From the NCBI RefSeq assembly GCF_002029255.1, contig NZ_MZGT01000040.1, forward strand, positions 1 through 53,039: 53,039 bases of DNA. The letters are read 5' to 3'. Below, piece by piece: positions 35,113-43,906 of the stretch (the first letter of the stretch is position 1; each line of letters opens with the position of its first letter). This DNA comes from Clostridium chromiireducens. Its GTDB lineage: Bacteria; Bacillota; Clostridia; Clostridiales; Clostridiaceae. A program made the position numbers and the translations under genes. A model generated the notes under the pieces. It searched no databases. It saw only the letters and a list, made by a program, of their open reading frames with translations, and was not told where the DNA came from.

Positions 35113-36017
35113 TGGAAGTTAATAGAGGTGTTGAAACTCCTTTGGTAAATAATAACAGAAAAATAAAAAGACTAAATACACTAGACAGTTATAATGGAAA
35201 ACTTAAATTATTAGAAGTACTTATATGGGGATTCTTAATAATTTATATTATACCATTTTACTTAATGTTTATAAATTCATTTAAGACAAGAAGAGAAATA
35301 TTTGCTGATACAACAGGATTACCTAGTGTATTCAACATCAGTAATTATACAGATGCAGCAGCTAGAATGGATTTTCTACATGCATTTACTAATTCAATAA
35401 TAATAACTGTATTTAGTGTAGGTTTAATAGTTTTATTTTCTTCAATGGCAGCTTGGACTTTAGTTCGTGATGAAAGTAAAAAGAGTAAGGTAATATTCTA
35501 CTTATTTGTTTCAGGAATGGTTGTACCGTTTCAAGCAGTTATGTTACCACTTATAAAGTGGATGTCTCAAATTTCATTTGGGCCATTTAAAATGCTAGGG
35601 ACACACTATGGAATTATATTCATGTATATAGGCTTTGGAGCAGCTATGAGTGTATTCTTATACCATGGATTTATTAAAGGTATACCAAAAGAAGTTGAAG
35701 AAGCTGCAATCATAGATGGATGTAGTAAATGGAAAACATATACAAAAGTAGTTTTGCCATTATTGAAATCGACTACTGTTACAGTAGCAGTTTTAAATAG
35801 TATTTGGATATGGAATGATTTCTTGCTGCCTTTTTTAACTATAAACGGAAAAATAAATACAATACCACTTGCTATGAATAATTTCTTTGGTGCATTTTCA
35901 AAGCAATGGGAACTTGCTATGGCAGCTTTAATTATGGCAGTCATCCCTATAATAATATTCTATTTCTTCGTTCAGAAACAAATTATTGCAGGTATTGTTC
36001 AAGGATCAATTAAGTAA
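35112..36017 (+). CDS. Sugar ABC transporter permease, MsmG/MalG type
   Basis: A 301-residue permease with a cytoplasmic N-terminus of about 37 residues, six helices, EAA loop EAAIIDGCSKWKTYTKVVLP and a typical MalG-like C-terminus (GIVQGSIK). It pairs with the preceding permease. AAAAGGAGG precedes the ATG inside the previous gene. Confidence 0.92.
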   Translation: MEVNRGVETPLVNNNRKIKRLNTLDSYNGKLKLLEVLIWGFLIIYIIPFYLMFINSFKTRREIFADTTGLPSVFNISNYTDAAARMDFLHAFTNSIIITVFSVGLIVLFSSMAAWTLVRDESKKSKVIFYLFVSGMVVPFQAVMLPLIKWMSQISFGPFKMLGTHYGIIFMYIGFGAAMSVFLYHGFIKGIPKEVEEAAIIDGCSKWKTYTKVVLPLLKSTTVTVAVLNSIWIWNDFLLPFLTINGKINTIPLAMNNFFGAFSKQWELAMAALIMAVIPIIIFYFFVQKQIIAGIVQGSIK

Positions 36018-36207
36018 GATTAAAAATTTATAACTCTACAGTTGTATTAGAAGAAAATATAGGATTGTACAAGGACGTTAAATAATTAAAAATGCATCTA
36101 TTTAAGGAGAGATCAAGATAGTTGTATTAAAAAAGTAGAAAAATAGGAGGCTATTGAGCAAAAGTACAGTAAAACTTTTGACAATACTATAAAAAGGAGT
36201 AGAGAAT

Positions 36208-39200
36208 ATGATAAAAAGACAAGTGGCAAGAATTTTATGTATCGCAACAATGAGTTCATTATTAGCCGGGCAAGGAGTTTCTGCTAGAGATAGTCAATTT
36301 ACAAGACAAGGTTCAGGACCCATGTATTGGATTAGCTATGAGCACCAATGGACAAAAAACACATACATGCCTGAACAAAGATTTAAGGATAACATTGACT
36401 GGATGGCAGAGAATTTCTTACCATATGGATATGATATGGTTTCTACAGATGGTTGGATTGAGGGAGCTACTATGCTGAATGAAAACGGTTATGTTATCTC
36501 TCATAATGATCATTGGATGACAAACCCTCTTGATATGTCTGGAAATGAAAGCAACACTTCAGCTGGAAAGCTGATTAATGGAGACTTTGAAGACGGAGAA
36601 ATAGGTTGGACATTTAGTGGTACTAGCGGTCATGGAGTAGATTCCAATGATGGTCATACTGGTAGTAAGTATTGGATGTGGAGCAATGATCCCCATACTG
36701 GCAGCTTAAAACAAACAGTAACAGGTTTAGAAAATGGAAATTACAATTTAATAGTTTGGACAAAAATAAGTGGGGATGATAGCTTTACAACAGATGGAAG
36801 CAAGGCTGAAATAAGGCTCGGAGAACAAGGAAGTAGTTCCTATGTAGTTCAAGCCATCGAGCCATCAAAGAATGAGTATGGTGCTGTAAGATATGGTTCA
36901 TATGAAGTAGAGGTAAATGTTACTAATGGACAACTTCCGATAGAATTTTATTTAGATGCTAAAGCTGGTGGTACATCACTTCAAATTGATGATATTACAT
37001 TAGAAGCAGCTGGAGGAGATACAACAACTATGCCTGTAGGAAATCAGGTGATAAATGGAGATTTTGAAGATGGAGAAACAGGATGGACATTTGATGGACC
37101 AGCAATTCATGGTGTAAATGATAGTGAACAAGGAGCTACTAAAGCTCTTTATACGTGGAACTGGGATCCTCATAAGCAATCAATAAGCCAAGAAATAAAT
37201 GATTTACCAAATGGTAAATATAAAGTAAGCGCAAAGGCTAAAACTAAAAATGGTATGTCTACTAATGGCAGTACTGCACAGATGATTGTTAGCGATTATG
37301 ATGAAGACACAAGCAATCAGACAACTGAAGTAATAGGTAACCAAGCTTTTGAGGAAGTAACTACTCAGGCTGCTGTGGAAGTAACCACTCAAGCGGCTGT
37401 AGAAGTAGTTAACATAGATACAGAATCATGGAAAACTTACGAGATAGAAGTAGAAGTAACCACTGGAAAATTAAATTTACAATTTGTTTATGATGCGATA
37501 GGAGAAAGTGGAGGTCTTGACTTAGATGACGTAATTGTAGAGGCTATTCCAGAAGATGGACAGGAGCCTACATGGCAGTATCCAACAGAACAGTATCCAG
37601 ATGGACATACTTGGGGATATTGGGCTGATTATGCTGCTAGTAAGGGTTTAAAATATGGTGTTTATTATAATCCATTATGGGTTAGTCCAGAAGTAGTAAA
37701 AAATCCAGATAAATATACAGTAAAAGTAGGAGATTCAGATATACAAGTTGCAAGTCTTGTAGTATCAGATCCCAATAATACAGCAGGAGGAGATAGATTT
37801 AATGGTGGACAAGGAAATGACAAAGCCTTATATTGGTTAAATGTAGATGCTCCAGGTGCAGAAGAATATATAAAAGGATATGTAAAGTTCTTTAAGGATC
37901 AAGGTGTAAAATTCTTAAGAGTAGACTTCTTATCTTGGTATGAGACAGGAACAGATATAAATTTAGGTAAACTTGGAGAAGCACATACAAGAGAACAATA
38001 CGATAAGGCTATTAAATGGATGAGTGAAGCTGCTGGTGAGGATATGATCTTAAGCTTAGTTATGCCTCATCTTATAGATCATGGTGAAATCGAGCGTAAA
38101 TATGGAGATATGATTAGAATTGATGAAGATGTTTTTGGCGGTGGTTGGGATCATACCAGTGGAAGAAGACAAAACTGGCAAGGAGAAGAATGGTCACAAT
38201 GGGCTGGTGCATTCCAAGGATTTACAGGATTTGCTGATATTAATGGGACCGGTAGTTTAATCAATGATGGTGATTTTACAAGATTGAATACTTTTACTGG
38301 ACAATATGCTAATAACGAAAGAAAATCTGAGATTTCACTATTCACTATAGCAGGTTCTCCAATCACTATAGCAGACCAATATGATACTATAGGAGACAAC
38401 GCTAAATTCTATCAAAATACAGAACTCATTGAACTTAATAAACTTGGATTGTCTGCCAAACCTATATTTAACACTAATGCACATTATAAAGATAACAAGA
38501 GCCGTGACAGCGAAAGATGGGTAGGACAGTTGCCAGATGGAAGCTATGTTATTGGATTATTTAATAGAACAGATGAGCAAAAGGCTTTCACTTTTGACTT
38601 TGCTAAAGAATTGGGAATCAGTCAAGGCTTTGTAAGAGATTTATGGGCACATCAGGACTTAGGAACTAAAAAAACCCATACAGTTGTATTAGATCCACAT
38701 GATTGTACAATAATTAAAATTGTTCCAGCATCGCAAACTTCAAAATATGAAGCTGAAATAGCATCATATGAGGGTGCAAAATTTAACGGCCCAGACTATG
38801 TAAGCGGAGCGCAATTTAATAACACTCATTCAAATTATACAGGTTCTGGTTATATAGAAAGTATTTCTACAGCTGATGACAAAGTAACTTTTGCTGTGGA
38901 TGCACCAAAAGACGGAGATTATAAATTTAATATTAACTATGCTAATGGTGGAGAAGGTGCTTCAGTTGATTTTTATTCAAGAGAAAGAGTAAGTGGTAAT
39001 ACTATTGATTCGCAAGAAGTTGCGCTACCAACTACAGATACTTTAGATAAATGGGGAAGCGTAAAACAATCTCTTACTCTTAAAAAAGGAATTAACTTAA
39101 TAACTGTACGAGGAAAATCAGGATCTGTTAACCTAGATTCTATTGAAATGATTACAGGAGTTAGTGCAGCTACCATTATCAATGGAAACTTTGAAAATGG

Positions 39201-42200
39201 GCAAACAGGATGGGAAAAAACTGGTGATGGCTGGTGGGGAGTGAATACCGATGATGCTTACCAAGGTAGTAAATTATACAACTATTTTCCAGATCCGGGA
39301 CAAGCTACAATAAGTCAAAAAATTACTAATGTAACAGATGGACATTATAAGGTAACTGTTATGGCAAAATTAATGCCACATTCTTATCCAAGCTTTGCTG
39401 GAGGAACCTGTGAATTAAAAGTAACACAACCAGGACTACCAGATGCGGTCACTAATATTATGCCAAAAGTAAAAGATGGAGTTGTAGCAGAAGATGGTAC
39501 TAAACTTGAAGCAAGTGGATTTGAATATGTTGAATATACTTTAGAGGCAGATGTAACTGCTGGAGAAATGAGTATAGAATTCCATACGCAAGTACCTCAA
39601 GGAGATACTTCTTTACAAATTGATAATATAAAAATTGAAAAAACCGATGCACAAATAGAGAATGTAGGAGCACCACTTCATAATGCAGATTTTGAAGCTG
39701 GTTTTGAAAACTGGAGCCGTAATAACATGATTAATCAATCCATCCAAAATGAAGGCGATAGTAATTTTGTACGTATGGAAGGAGATAATGCGTATAATTC
39801 AGATTTATGGCAATATGCTACGCCTGGAGCAGGTATTTATACATTAAAAGCAAAGGTAAGGAGCAAGGGTGATTTCAACGAATCTTCATTATACGTAAAT
39901 TATGCAGGGGGAACAAAGAAAGTAGCAATTCCTAAATCTAGTGAATGGACAACAATTGTATTACCAAATGTTACAATACAAAATGGAGAAGTTATTAAAT
40001 TAGGGGCATTAGTTGATGGAAAAGCTGGAAGTAGTTTAGATATTGATAATTTAGAACTTCTAAAATCCAATCCAACAGACTATCAAGCTATGTCTTCTCT
40101 TGGAAATTTAAGCACAGAGAATCCTTATACAATAGATGGAACTGGAGTAATATTCAACTTTGATCAAGCGTCTAAAGTAAAAGTAGATTTTATGAATGAT
40201 GAAATTGCAAGAGTATGGATGGAGCCTACAGGAATATTCAGTAAGGATAAGTCTTTTGTAGTTAACGATGAAAGTGCAAAAGTTACTCCTACAGTTACAG
40301 ATGCAGGTGATTACATCAAGGTAAGTACTAATGCTTTGACAGTAAGAGTATATAAAGAGCCATTTAGAATTGAATATTATGATGCAACAAACACAAATTT
40401 AATAACAGGTGAGTCACAAGATGGCGGATTGAAATATGATGGGGATACTGGAGTATATGAGTCAATGAAGATGGGTCAAGATGAACACTTCTATGGATTA
40501 GGAATGGATCGTGATTCAAAAACATTTGATAGAGTAGGTCAAAAAGTAGTAATGAAAAATAATATGGTAGGCGGAGATACATCTGGAAATGTATCTGATC
40601 AATCAGGAACTTTCTTTGCAAGTACAAAGGGATATGGTATCTACTTTGATAACACGTATGAAAACGCAACTTTCGATATGGGAGCAACTAACAAAGATGA
40701 ATATTCCTTTGGTTCACCAAATGGAGAAATGGTTTATTACTTTATGAATGGCTCAAGTTTAAATAAAATAATGCAAAACTATTCTAATCTTTCCGGACAA
40801 GCACCATTACCTCCAAAGTGGACTTTAGGTTATATCCAATCTAAGTTTGGATACAAGAATTGGGATGAGGTAAATGAAATAGTAGATACTTTTAGAACAA
40901 AAGGAATTCCAGTAGACGGAATGGTATTAGATGCATATTGGGCACCAGAAAATCATTATTTTGATACTTCTTGGTCTAAAAATTTTGCTAATCCAAAGGA
41001 AGCAATGGATGCCCTTGCTGCTAAAGGAATTAAAATGACTAACATTGTTGATCCATATGTACAAGTAACCTCTGATATATTTACAGAAGGAGATAAAAAT
41101 GGGTATTTTGTACAGAATAGTTCTGGTAAAACTATTATTTATGATGCATGGTATGGAAAGTCTGGTCTAATAGATTATACTAATCCAGATGCAGCAAAAT
41201 GGTATACAGATAAAGTAAAAAAATTACATGATGAAGGGGTTAAAGGTTGGTGGATTGACCTAAATGAACCTGAGACAGCTACTGATTCGTTAAGAGATCA
41301 ATTTAATGCAGGAAATGCAGCAGAAATACGTAATGTATACGCATTAAATGAAGCCAAGGCTTTCTATGATGGACAAAGACGTTATACAGATGAAAGAGTA
41401 TGGTCCTTAGCAAGATCTGGATTCTCTGGAATTCAAGAGTACGGCACTACAGTTTGGTCTGGTGATGTTAATGCTACTTGGGATGCATTTACACAGAATT
41501 TAGAGCTTGGTTTAAGTACAGGAATGTCTGGTATACCATACTTTACAAATGATACAGGCGGATTCAGACAAGGACCACCAAGTGCAGAACTATATACACG
41601 TTGGATGCAAGCAGCTGCATTTATGCCAATCTTTAGAGCACATGGTGATGATAGTGCAAACCAAGGAAAGGGAGAAAGAGAGCCATGGGTTTTTGGAGAA
41701 CAAGCAGAAGGCATAACAACTGACCTTATCAAACAAAGATATAGATTATTACCATATATCTATGCTACAGCAAAAGACACTTATGAAACCAATAGACCAA
41801 TTATGAGGCCATTAGTTATGGATTACACAAATGATACACAAGTGGCAAGATTGCAAGATCAATGGATGTTTGGATCTTCTATTATGGTAGCACCAGTCCA
41901 TGAAGAAGGTGCAGTATCTAGAAACGTTTATCTACCAGAAGGTACATGGTATGATTGGAATGACGGAACTCAATATCAAGGTAATAAAATACTTGATGAC
42001 TACGATGCGCCGTTAGAAAAAATACCTGTATTCGTAAAAGAAGGTTCTATCATTCCTATGGGACAAGACGTGAACTATGTGGGAGAGAAACCAGATGATT
42101 ATATTAACTTAAAAGTATATCCAAAGGTGTCAGGAGAAGAAACTAAATTCTCACTATATGAAGATGATGGAAATACTTATAGCTATGAAAAGAATCAATC

Positions 42201-43221
42201 TGCAACTACAGATATTACAACTAAGAAAAATAATGAAACTATTAATTTAAATATTTCAGCTATAAATGGTGATTATCAAGGAAAGGTAACAGATAGAGTG
42301 TGGGCAGCACAAGTTAAAGTAGATTCACTAGATAAGGCTGTTACAAATATAAAGCGTAATAATGTGAATTTAAGACAAGTTGATTCTATGGATGCACTTA
42401 ATGCTGGAAGTGATGTATGGTACTATGATAGCAATGCAAAGACAGTATATTTAAGAACTAGCAAAGTTTCTACAAGCGTGGCTCAGAACATTATAATTGA
42501 CACATCAAATAAATTATCAAATCCAACAAATGGATTGTCTGAGTTACAAGGCTTATACGATGCACATAAAAATGATACTAAAGGAAGCTATACAACTGAA
42601 AGTTGGGGAAATTTTGTGACAGCATTGAATAATGCAAAGAGCGTAATAGATAATGCGGATACAACACAATCACAAATAGATAATGCAAAAGCTAATTTAC
42701 AGTCAGCAATAGGTGGACTAAAGGTACAAAATAATAATAGCAGTTCAGGGTCAAGTAGCGGTTCAAATTCATCATCAAATGATAGCTCTTCAAGTTCAGA
42801 GACTACTAATCAAAATGAGACAGAAAATAGTAATATCGGTGGAAATACAAATAAAAATAGATGGAATAAAGTTAATGGTTCTTGGCAGTTTGTTAAAGCT
42901 GATGGAAATTTAGCAACTGGTTGGTACAATGATAATGGTACGTGGTATAATCTATCAAATGAAGGTAAGATGAATACAGGATGGATTAAGGACACAGATG
43001 GACAATGGTATTACTTGCAAAATTCTGGATCAATGGCTACAGGATGGATTAAGGACACAGACGGACAATGGTATTACTTACAAAATTCTGGAGCAATGGC
43101 TACAGGATGGTTTAAAGATACAGATGGACAATGGTATTACTTAAAGAGTAATGGAGTTATGGCAAGTAATGAATATATTGATGGATATTATTTAAATTCC
43201 AATGGAGCTTGGAATAAATAA
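36208..43221 (+). CDS. Giant surface glycosidase: GH27 (isomalto-dextranase-like) fused to GH31, with CBM-like modules and wall-binding repeats
   Basis: 2337 residues, secreted (signal 1-26). Order: start of a GH27 barrel (38-110, ends DGWIEGATML and YVISHNDHW); two beta-sandwich modules (120-267, 278-448) inserted in it; rest of the barrel (452-840; nucleophile Asp573 in RVDFLSW, acid/base probably in RIDEDVFGGG); CBM35 (846-982); two more modules (985-1146, 1150-1287); GH31 (about 1300-1960; nucleophile Asp1684 in WWIDLNEPE, acid/base Asp1753 in WSGDV); FIVAR-like helices (about 2098-2172); Ser-rich linker; CBP repeats (2217-2337). GH27 includes isomalto-dextranase, which releases isomaltose from dextran; GH31 includes alpha-glucosidases and 6-alpha-glucosyltransferases. 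GH27 assignment is by motif and context; GH31 is firm. Confidence 0.85.
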   Translation: MIKRQVARILCIATMSSLLAGQGVSARDSQFTRQGSGPMYWISYEHQWTKNTYMPEQRFKDNIDWMAENFLPYGYDMVSTDGWIEGATMLNENGYVISHNDHWMTNPLDMSGNESNTSAGKLINGDFEDGEIGWTFSGTSGHGVDSNDGHTGSKYWMWSNDPHTGSLKQTVTGLENGNYNLIVWTKISGDDSFTTDGSKAEIRLGEQGSSSYVVQAIEPSKNEYGAVRYGSYEVEVNVTNGQLPIEFYLDAKAGGTSLQIDDITLEAAGGDTTTMPVGNQVINGDFEDGETGWTFDGPAIHGVNDSEQGATKALYTWNWDPHKQSISQEINDLPNGKYKVSAKAKTKNGMSTNGSTAQMIVSDYDEDTSNQTTEVIGNQAFEEVTTQAAVEVTTQAAVEVVNIDTESWKTYEIEVEVTTGKLNLQFVYDAIGESGGLDLDDVIVEAIPEDGQEPTWQYPTEQYPDGHTWGYWADYAASKGLKYGVYYNPLWVSPEVVKNPDKYTVKVGDSDIQVASLVVSDPNNTAGGDRFNGGQGNDKALYWLNVDAPGAEEYIKGYVKFFKDQGVKFLRVDFLSWYETGTDINLGKLGEAHTREQYDKAIKWMSEAAGEDMILSLVMPHLIDHGEIERKYGDMIRIDEDVFGGGWDHTSGRRQNWQGEEWSQWAGAFQGFTGFADINGTGSLINDGDFTRLNTFTGQYANNERKSEISLFTIAGSPITIADQYDTIGDNAKFYQNTELIELNKLGLSAKPIFNTNAHYKDNKSRDSERWVGQLPDGSYVIGLFNRTDEQKAFTFDFAKELGISQGFVRDLWAHQDLGTKKTHTVVLDPHDCTIIKIVPASQTSKYEAEIASYEGAKFNGPDYVSGAQFNNTHSNYTGSGYIESISTADDKVTFAVDAPKDGDYKFNINYANGGEGASVDFYSRERVSGNTIDSQEVALPTTDTLDKWGSVKQSLTLKKGINLITVRGKSGSVNLDSIEMITGVSAATIINGNFENGQTGWEKTGDGWWGVNTDDAYQGSKLYNYFPDPGQATISQKITNVTDGHYKVTVMAKLMPHSYPSFAGGTCELKVTQPGLPDAVTNIMPKVKDGVVAEDGTKLEASGFEYVEYTLEADVTAGEMSIEFHTQVPQGDTSLQIDNIKIEKTDAQIENVGAPLHNADFEAGFENWSRNNMINQSIQNEGDSNFVRMEGDNAYNSDLWQYATPGAGIYTLKAKVRSKGDFNESSLYVNYAGGTKKVAIPKSSEWTTIVLPNVTIQNGEVIKLGALVDGKAGSSLDIDNLELLKSNPTDYQAMSSLGNLSTENPYTIDGTGVIFNFDQASKVKVDFMNDEIARVWMEPTGIFSKDKSFVVNDESAKVTPTVTDAGDYIKVSTNALTVRVYKEPFRIEYYDATNTNLITGESQDGGLKYDGDTGVYESMKMGQDEHFYGLGMDRDSKTFDRVGQKVVMKNNMVGGDTSGNVSDQSGTFFASTKGYGIYFDNTYENATFDMGATNKDEYSFGSPNGEMVYYFMNGSSLNKIMQNYSNLSGQAPLPPKWTLGYIQSKFGYKNWDEVNEIVDTFRTKGIPVDGMVLDAYWAPENHYFDTSWSKNFANPKEAMDALAAKGIKMTNIVDPYVQVTSDIFTEGDKNGYFVQNSSGKTIIYDAWYGKSGLIDYTNPDAAKWYTDKVKKLHDEGVKGWWIDLNEPETATDSLRDQFNAGNAAEIRNVYALNEAKAFYDGQRRYTDERVWSLARSGFSGIQEYGTTVWSGDVNATWDAFTQNLELGLSTGMSGIPYFTNDTGGFRQGPPSAELYTRWMQAAAFMPIFRAHGDDSANQGKGEREPWVFGEQAEGITTDLIKQRYRLLPYIYATAKDTYETNRPIMRPLVMDYTNDTQVARLQDQWMFGSSIMVAPVHEEGAVSRNVYLPEGTWYDWNDGTQYQGNKILDDYDAPLEKIPVFVKEGSIIPMGQDVNYVGEKPDDYINLKVYPKVSGEETKFSLYEDDGNTYSYEKNQSATTDITTKKNNETINLNISAINGDYQGKVTDRVWAAQVKVDSLDKAVTNIKRNNVNLRQVDSMDALNAGSDVWYYDSNAKTVYLRTSKVSTSVAQNIIIDTSNKLSNPTNGLSELQGLYDAHKNDTKGSYTTESWGNFVTALNNAKSVIDNADTTQSQIDNAKANLQSAIGGLKVQNNNSSSGSSSGSNSSSNDSSSSSETTNQNETENSNIGGNTNKNRWNKVNGSWQFVKADGNLATGWYNDNGTWYNLSNEGKMNTGWIKDTDGQWYYLQNSGSMATGWIKDTDGQWYYLQNSGAMATGWFKDTDGQWYYLKSNGVMASNEYIDGYYLNSNGAWNK
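37357..37404 (+). repeat. 24-nt in-frame tandem duplication
   Basis: Codes for EVTTQAAV twice in a row (residues 383-398) followed by EV. The two nucleotide units differ at a few third positions. It lies in a loop of the second inserted module and lengthens it compared with related modules. Confidence 0.8.
42976..43164 (+). repeat. Three tandem 63-nt wall-binding repeats
   Basis: Units at 42976, 43039 and 43102 encode TGWIKDTDGQWYYLQNSGSMA, with the second and third differing at few residues. They are choline-binding-like (CBP) repeats with the Trp-Tyr-Tyr pattern. The first two are nearly identical at the DNA level, so recent unit duplication is likely. Confidence 0.88.
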
Positions 43222-43324
43222 TTAATAGCGAGGAAACTAAATATACAACTTAACTTGCAATTGATTTAAGATTTTATCGATTAATACAATGTATAAATTA
43301 CTTTAACAAAATTTTATAATAAAA

Positions 43325-43394
43325 TAGCATAGATGCCTCAAAAATACGTAGGGTTAAGTTACCAACACCAAACCCTAGAAGGTAATCTATGCTA
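43325..43394 (+). repeat. Nested inverted repeat, possible IS end
   Basis: TAGCATAGAT (43325-43334) pairs with ATCTATGCTA (43385-43394); inside it TAGGGTT pairs with AACCCTA. The right arm contains the ATG of a short ORF. Two nested stems next to a short decaying ORF suggest an insertion-sequence end, but the element cannot be assigned. Confidence 0.45.
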
Positions 43395-43520
43395 ACAACA
43401 ATATTAAACCAAGGCGAGGCAGCAAACAGCTATATTTTAGAGTTAAAACCCATCATATTCTTCTGTACTAAAGAATCATATGATAAATTTAATTTCAGGA
43501 ATAATCACCACCGAAGGTAG
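43389..43520 (+). pseudogene. Short ORF of unknown origin, possible transposon remnant
   Basis: A 43-codon frame beginning MLTTILNQGEAANSYILELK and ending NNHHRR. Its codon use is richer in C and G at third positions than its neighbours (AAC CAA GGC GAG GCA GCA AAC AGC). No ribosome site is visible because the start lies in a hairpin arm. Perhaps the truncated 5' end of a transposase gene; family not recognised. Confidence 0.35.
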
Positions 43521-43563
43521 TAAAAAGCTCTCTTCAATTTTCAAAAAACATTTAATTTTCTAG

Positions 43564-43627
43564 AATCACCCCAATAATCGAAGTTAATACCATTTTTAGG
43601 TATATCTTATTGATGGGGTGATTTTTA
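43564..43627 (+). terminator. Hairpin terminator
   Basis: AATCACCCCAATAA pairs with TTATTGATGGGGTGATT, followed by TTTATTATC. It could end the transcript of the giant glycosidase (340 nt upstream) or of the remnant before it. Confidence 0.6.
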
Positions 43628-43753
43628 TTATCTTTCTTTATCTTGAAGTACCTAATGTATTAAAGGAGAGTATAAATATATGAAAGAATTCTATTATTAT
43701 TTCAGAATATATTAAAGTTAAAGACTAATAAAGTAAAAAATAAAAGTAATAAA

Positions 43754-43860
43754 AGATATATTAAATAGAGGAAATTATGAGTAAAGAATGTATGGAAAGA
43801 AAGCTTGGAATAAAAAGAAAAAATACTGACTGTCTTTTGGTGAATAACAGCCTAAATTAG
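43754..43860 (+). pseudogene. Decayed duplicate of the 5' end of the GH13 glucosidase gene
   Basis: GATATATTAAATAGAGGAAA, then TTATGAGTAAAGAATG, TATGGAAAGAAAGC closely match the leader and first codons of the glucosidase gene at 26880-26930 (ATATTAAATGGAGGAAATTA, TGAACAAAGAATGG, TGGAAGGAAAGC). The frame from the ATG at 43777 reads MSKECMERKLGIKRK and stops at 43860, so similarity is lost within about 10 codons. The ribosome site is preserved. Confidence 0.6.
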
Positions 43861-43906
43861 ATAATTTATCTAATTAATAAAGATATTATATAAGGAGATA
43901 TATATA

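Noticed and set aside
37204..42995. Several minus-strand open frames of 60-110 codons within the giant glycosidase gene
   Set aside because: All lie inside a continuous 2337-codon gene and have no ribosome site or domain.
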